Shown piece by piece: positions 5,865-6,711 of a stretch of 6,711 nt of DNA. The first letter of the stretch is position 1. The number at the start of each line of letters is the position of its first letter. Made by a program: the position numbers and the translations under genes. The notes beneath the pieces were generated by a model that saw only the letters and a list, made by a program, of their open reading frames with translations, made no database searches and was not told where the DNA came from. The DNA is from JAFLDD01 sp049314715 (GTDB taxonomy: Bacteria > Pseudomonadota > Alphaproteobacteria > Rickettsiales > UBA3002): positions 1 to 6,711 of the forward strand of contig JBMOEL010000103.1 in the NCBI GenBank assembly GCA_049314715.1, written 5' to 3'.

Positions 5865-6403
5865 AAAAACCTATGCATGATGTAAATATCCACGGGGCCG
5901 TGAACGGAGTGTCGAAAAGATTTCGGTGCGCAGCCGATGATTTTGAAACCCATGCGCTGCCACAACTCCACCGCCAGCGTATTAGTGGAAACGACGTAGT
6001 TAAATTGCATGGAGGTAAAGCCTAAACCCTTCGCGCGCTCCATTGAGTCGTTGCACATTGCCTTAGCGATGCCGCGCCCGCGATAATCCTGCCGCACCAT
6101 ATAACCCGCATTGCTGACATGCGATCCTAGCCCATAATGATTCGCACGCAGCGAATAGGTGCCAACGATTTCGTTGCCATCACGCACCACAAACGTGTGC
6201 GCCACCGTGCCATGCGCCGCACGACCCATCCAAATTTCTTTGGCATCTTTTTCCGTAGTGTCTGGCGCATAAGCATAAGTATCGCCCGTGCCAATCACGT
6301 CTTTGAAGATAGCCCAAATACCCGCCCAGTCTTTGTCACTGGCGGGCTCAATAAGCCACTGAGCGTGCGGCTCAGCCTGCTTTTTTGTCATCGCCAGCGC
6401 CAT
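5861..6403 (-). CDS. GNAT family N-acetyltransferase inserted between nuoC and nuoD
   Basis: A predicted cytoplasmic acetyltransferase of 180 residues; the substrate is unknown. The acetyl-CoA-binding motif A is clear: GYMVRQDYRGRGIAKAM at about residues 100-116, with the R-G-R-G-I-A pyrophosphate loop. It is followed by the beta-strand/helix pair MQFNYVVSTNTLAVELWQRM and GFKIIG (about 132-157) typical of the fold. The segment GLGSHVSNAGYMV resembles GNATs of the Mpr1-like group that acetylate small amino-acid-type substrates; that resemblance is from memory and gives no specific function. The start at 6403 is chosen because GGGAAGGG lies 7 bases upstream (6418-6411). The in-frame ATG at 6436 would lengthen the overlap with nuoC to 65 bases, and the ATG at 6391 lacks a ribosome site. 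The start overlaps nuoC by 32 bases, and the stop shares ATGA with the nuoD start, so expression is probably coupled to complex I. Confidence 0.9.
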   Translation of the reverse strand: MALAMTKKQAEPHAQWLIEPASDKDWAGIWAIFKDVIGTGDTYAYAPDTTEKDAKEIWMGRAAHGTVAHTFVVRDGNEIVGTYSLRANHYGLGSHVSNAGYMVRQDYRGRGIAKAMCNDSMERAKGLGFTSMQFNYVVSTNTLAVELWQRMGFKIIGCAPKSFRHSVHGPVDIYIMHRFL

Positions 6404-6711
6404 AGTCAGGCCCTTCCCACGGTGAGAGAAAATCAAAGGAACGGAATGCCTGCTGCAATTTCACAGGCTCATATACCACGCGCTTCTGGTCTTCGTCGTA
6501 ACGCAATTCGACATACCCCGTCAGCGGAAAATCCTTGCGTTGCGGATGACCATCAAAGCCATAATCGGTAAGGATGCGGCGCAAATCAGGGTGATTGGTG
6601 AAGAACACGCCATACATGTCCCACACTTCGCGCTCGAACCAGTTCGCCGAGGGATAAACACGATTCACCGAAGGCACAGGCTTCGCCTCATCGGTCGATA
6701 ACTTTACGCGA
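6372..6711 (-). CDS. nuoC: NADH-quinone oxidoreductase subunit C, 3' part (5' end off window)
   Basis: This is the C-terminal 112 residues of the 30-kDa subunit of complex I, a cytoplasmic protein of the Q module that docks with NuoD and helps link the hydrophilic arm to the membrane arm. The family signature is present and unbroken: EREVWDMYGVFFTNHPDLRR, followed by ILTDYGFDGHPQRKDFPLTG. The usual C-terminal segment follows (ELRYDEDQKRVVYEPV, then a short acidic/Lys tail ending DDKKAG). The reading frame is open to the right edge of the window, so the start lies beyond it. A GTG at 6677 is internal and is not taken as the start, because in-frame coding continues upstream. The stop (TGA, 6374-6372) lies inside the start region of the next gene, an acetyltransferase, with a 32-base overlap. 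NuoC is separate from NuoD here, not fused as in Escherichia coli. Confidence 0.95.
   Translation of the reverse strand, partial: RVKLSTDEAKPVPSVNRVYPSANWFEREVWDMYGVFFTNHPDLRRILTDYGFDGHPQRKDFPLTGYVELRYDEDQKRVVYEPVKLQQAFRSFDFLSPWEGPDYGAGDDKKAG
6411..6418 (-). promoter_or_regulatory. Ribosome binding site deciding the GNAT start
   Basis: The coding strand reads GGGAAGGG, then 7 bases, then ATG at 6403. It lies within the last codons of nuoC. It is the best Shine-Dalgarno match for any of the three candidate starts of the acetyltransferase, and it is the reason the 6403 start is preferred to 6436 or 6391. Confidence 0.6.

Noticed and set aside
5376..5885. Plus-strand open frame of 169 codons
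   Set aside because: It is antisense to nuoD, which is complete and conserved.
6404..6436. N-terminal extension of the acetyltransferase from 6436
   Set aside because: It would lie deeper inside nuoC, and the clear GGGAAGGG site points to the start at 6403.

Overview
The window is an internal piece of a respiratory complex I (NADH:quinone oxidoreductase) operon. It is read entirely from the minus strand, so transcription runs from high to low coordinates. The recognisable core genes, in order, are nuoC (3' end only), nuoD, nuoE, nuoF and nuoG (5' 391 codons only). The proteins are of the alphaproteobacterial/mitochondrial type: NuoC and NuoD are separate, NuoE has a long C-terminal tail containing an IGRTSSEP-like segment, and the N-terminal half of NuoG closely resembles the mitochondrial 75-kDa subunit. 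I infer an alphaproteobacterium of roughly 50% GC. The lineage below class level cannot be settled from this sequence.

The unusual feature is the layout. Every junction between nuoC and nuoG carries an extra small gene: nuoC - GNAT acetyltransferase - nuoD - small secreted Cys-containing protein - nuoE - secreted DUF3298-like protein - nuoF - secreted small protein (frameshifted here) - nuoG. Spacing is extremely tight. There are four 4-base start/stop overlaps (three ATGA, one GTGA), overlaps of 32 and 14 bases, and gaps of only 11 and 1 bases. The block therefore looks like one translationally coupled transcript. I see no internal promoter, terminator, tRNA or rRNA, and no gene-free stretch above 300 bases.

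The region between nuoF and nuoG (about 1175-1673) stands out. It is AT-rich (about 36% GC over 1201-1560, by my count). It contains an imperfect palindromic repeat at 1573-1656, of a kind dispersed in many bacterial genomes. That repeat sits in frame inside the 5' end of the small gene, so that it encodes the front of a signal peptide. The same gene then breaks by one base at a run of five A's (T's on the coding strand) at 1350-1354.

NuoC and NuoD form the connecting Q module that receives electrons and reduces quinone. NuoE, NuoF and NuoG form the NADH-oxidising N module, with the FMN and the iron-sulfur cluster chain visible as intact cysteine motifs. The GNAT protein is predicted cytoplasmic. 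The other three extra proteins carry export signals, so they would end up on the opposite side of the membrane from the peripheral arm with which they are co-transcribed.
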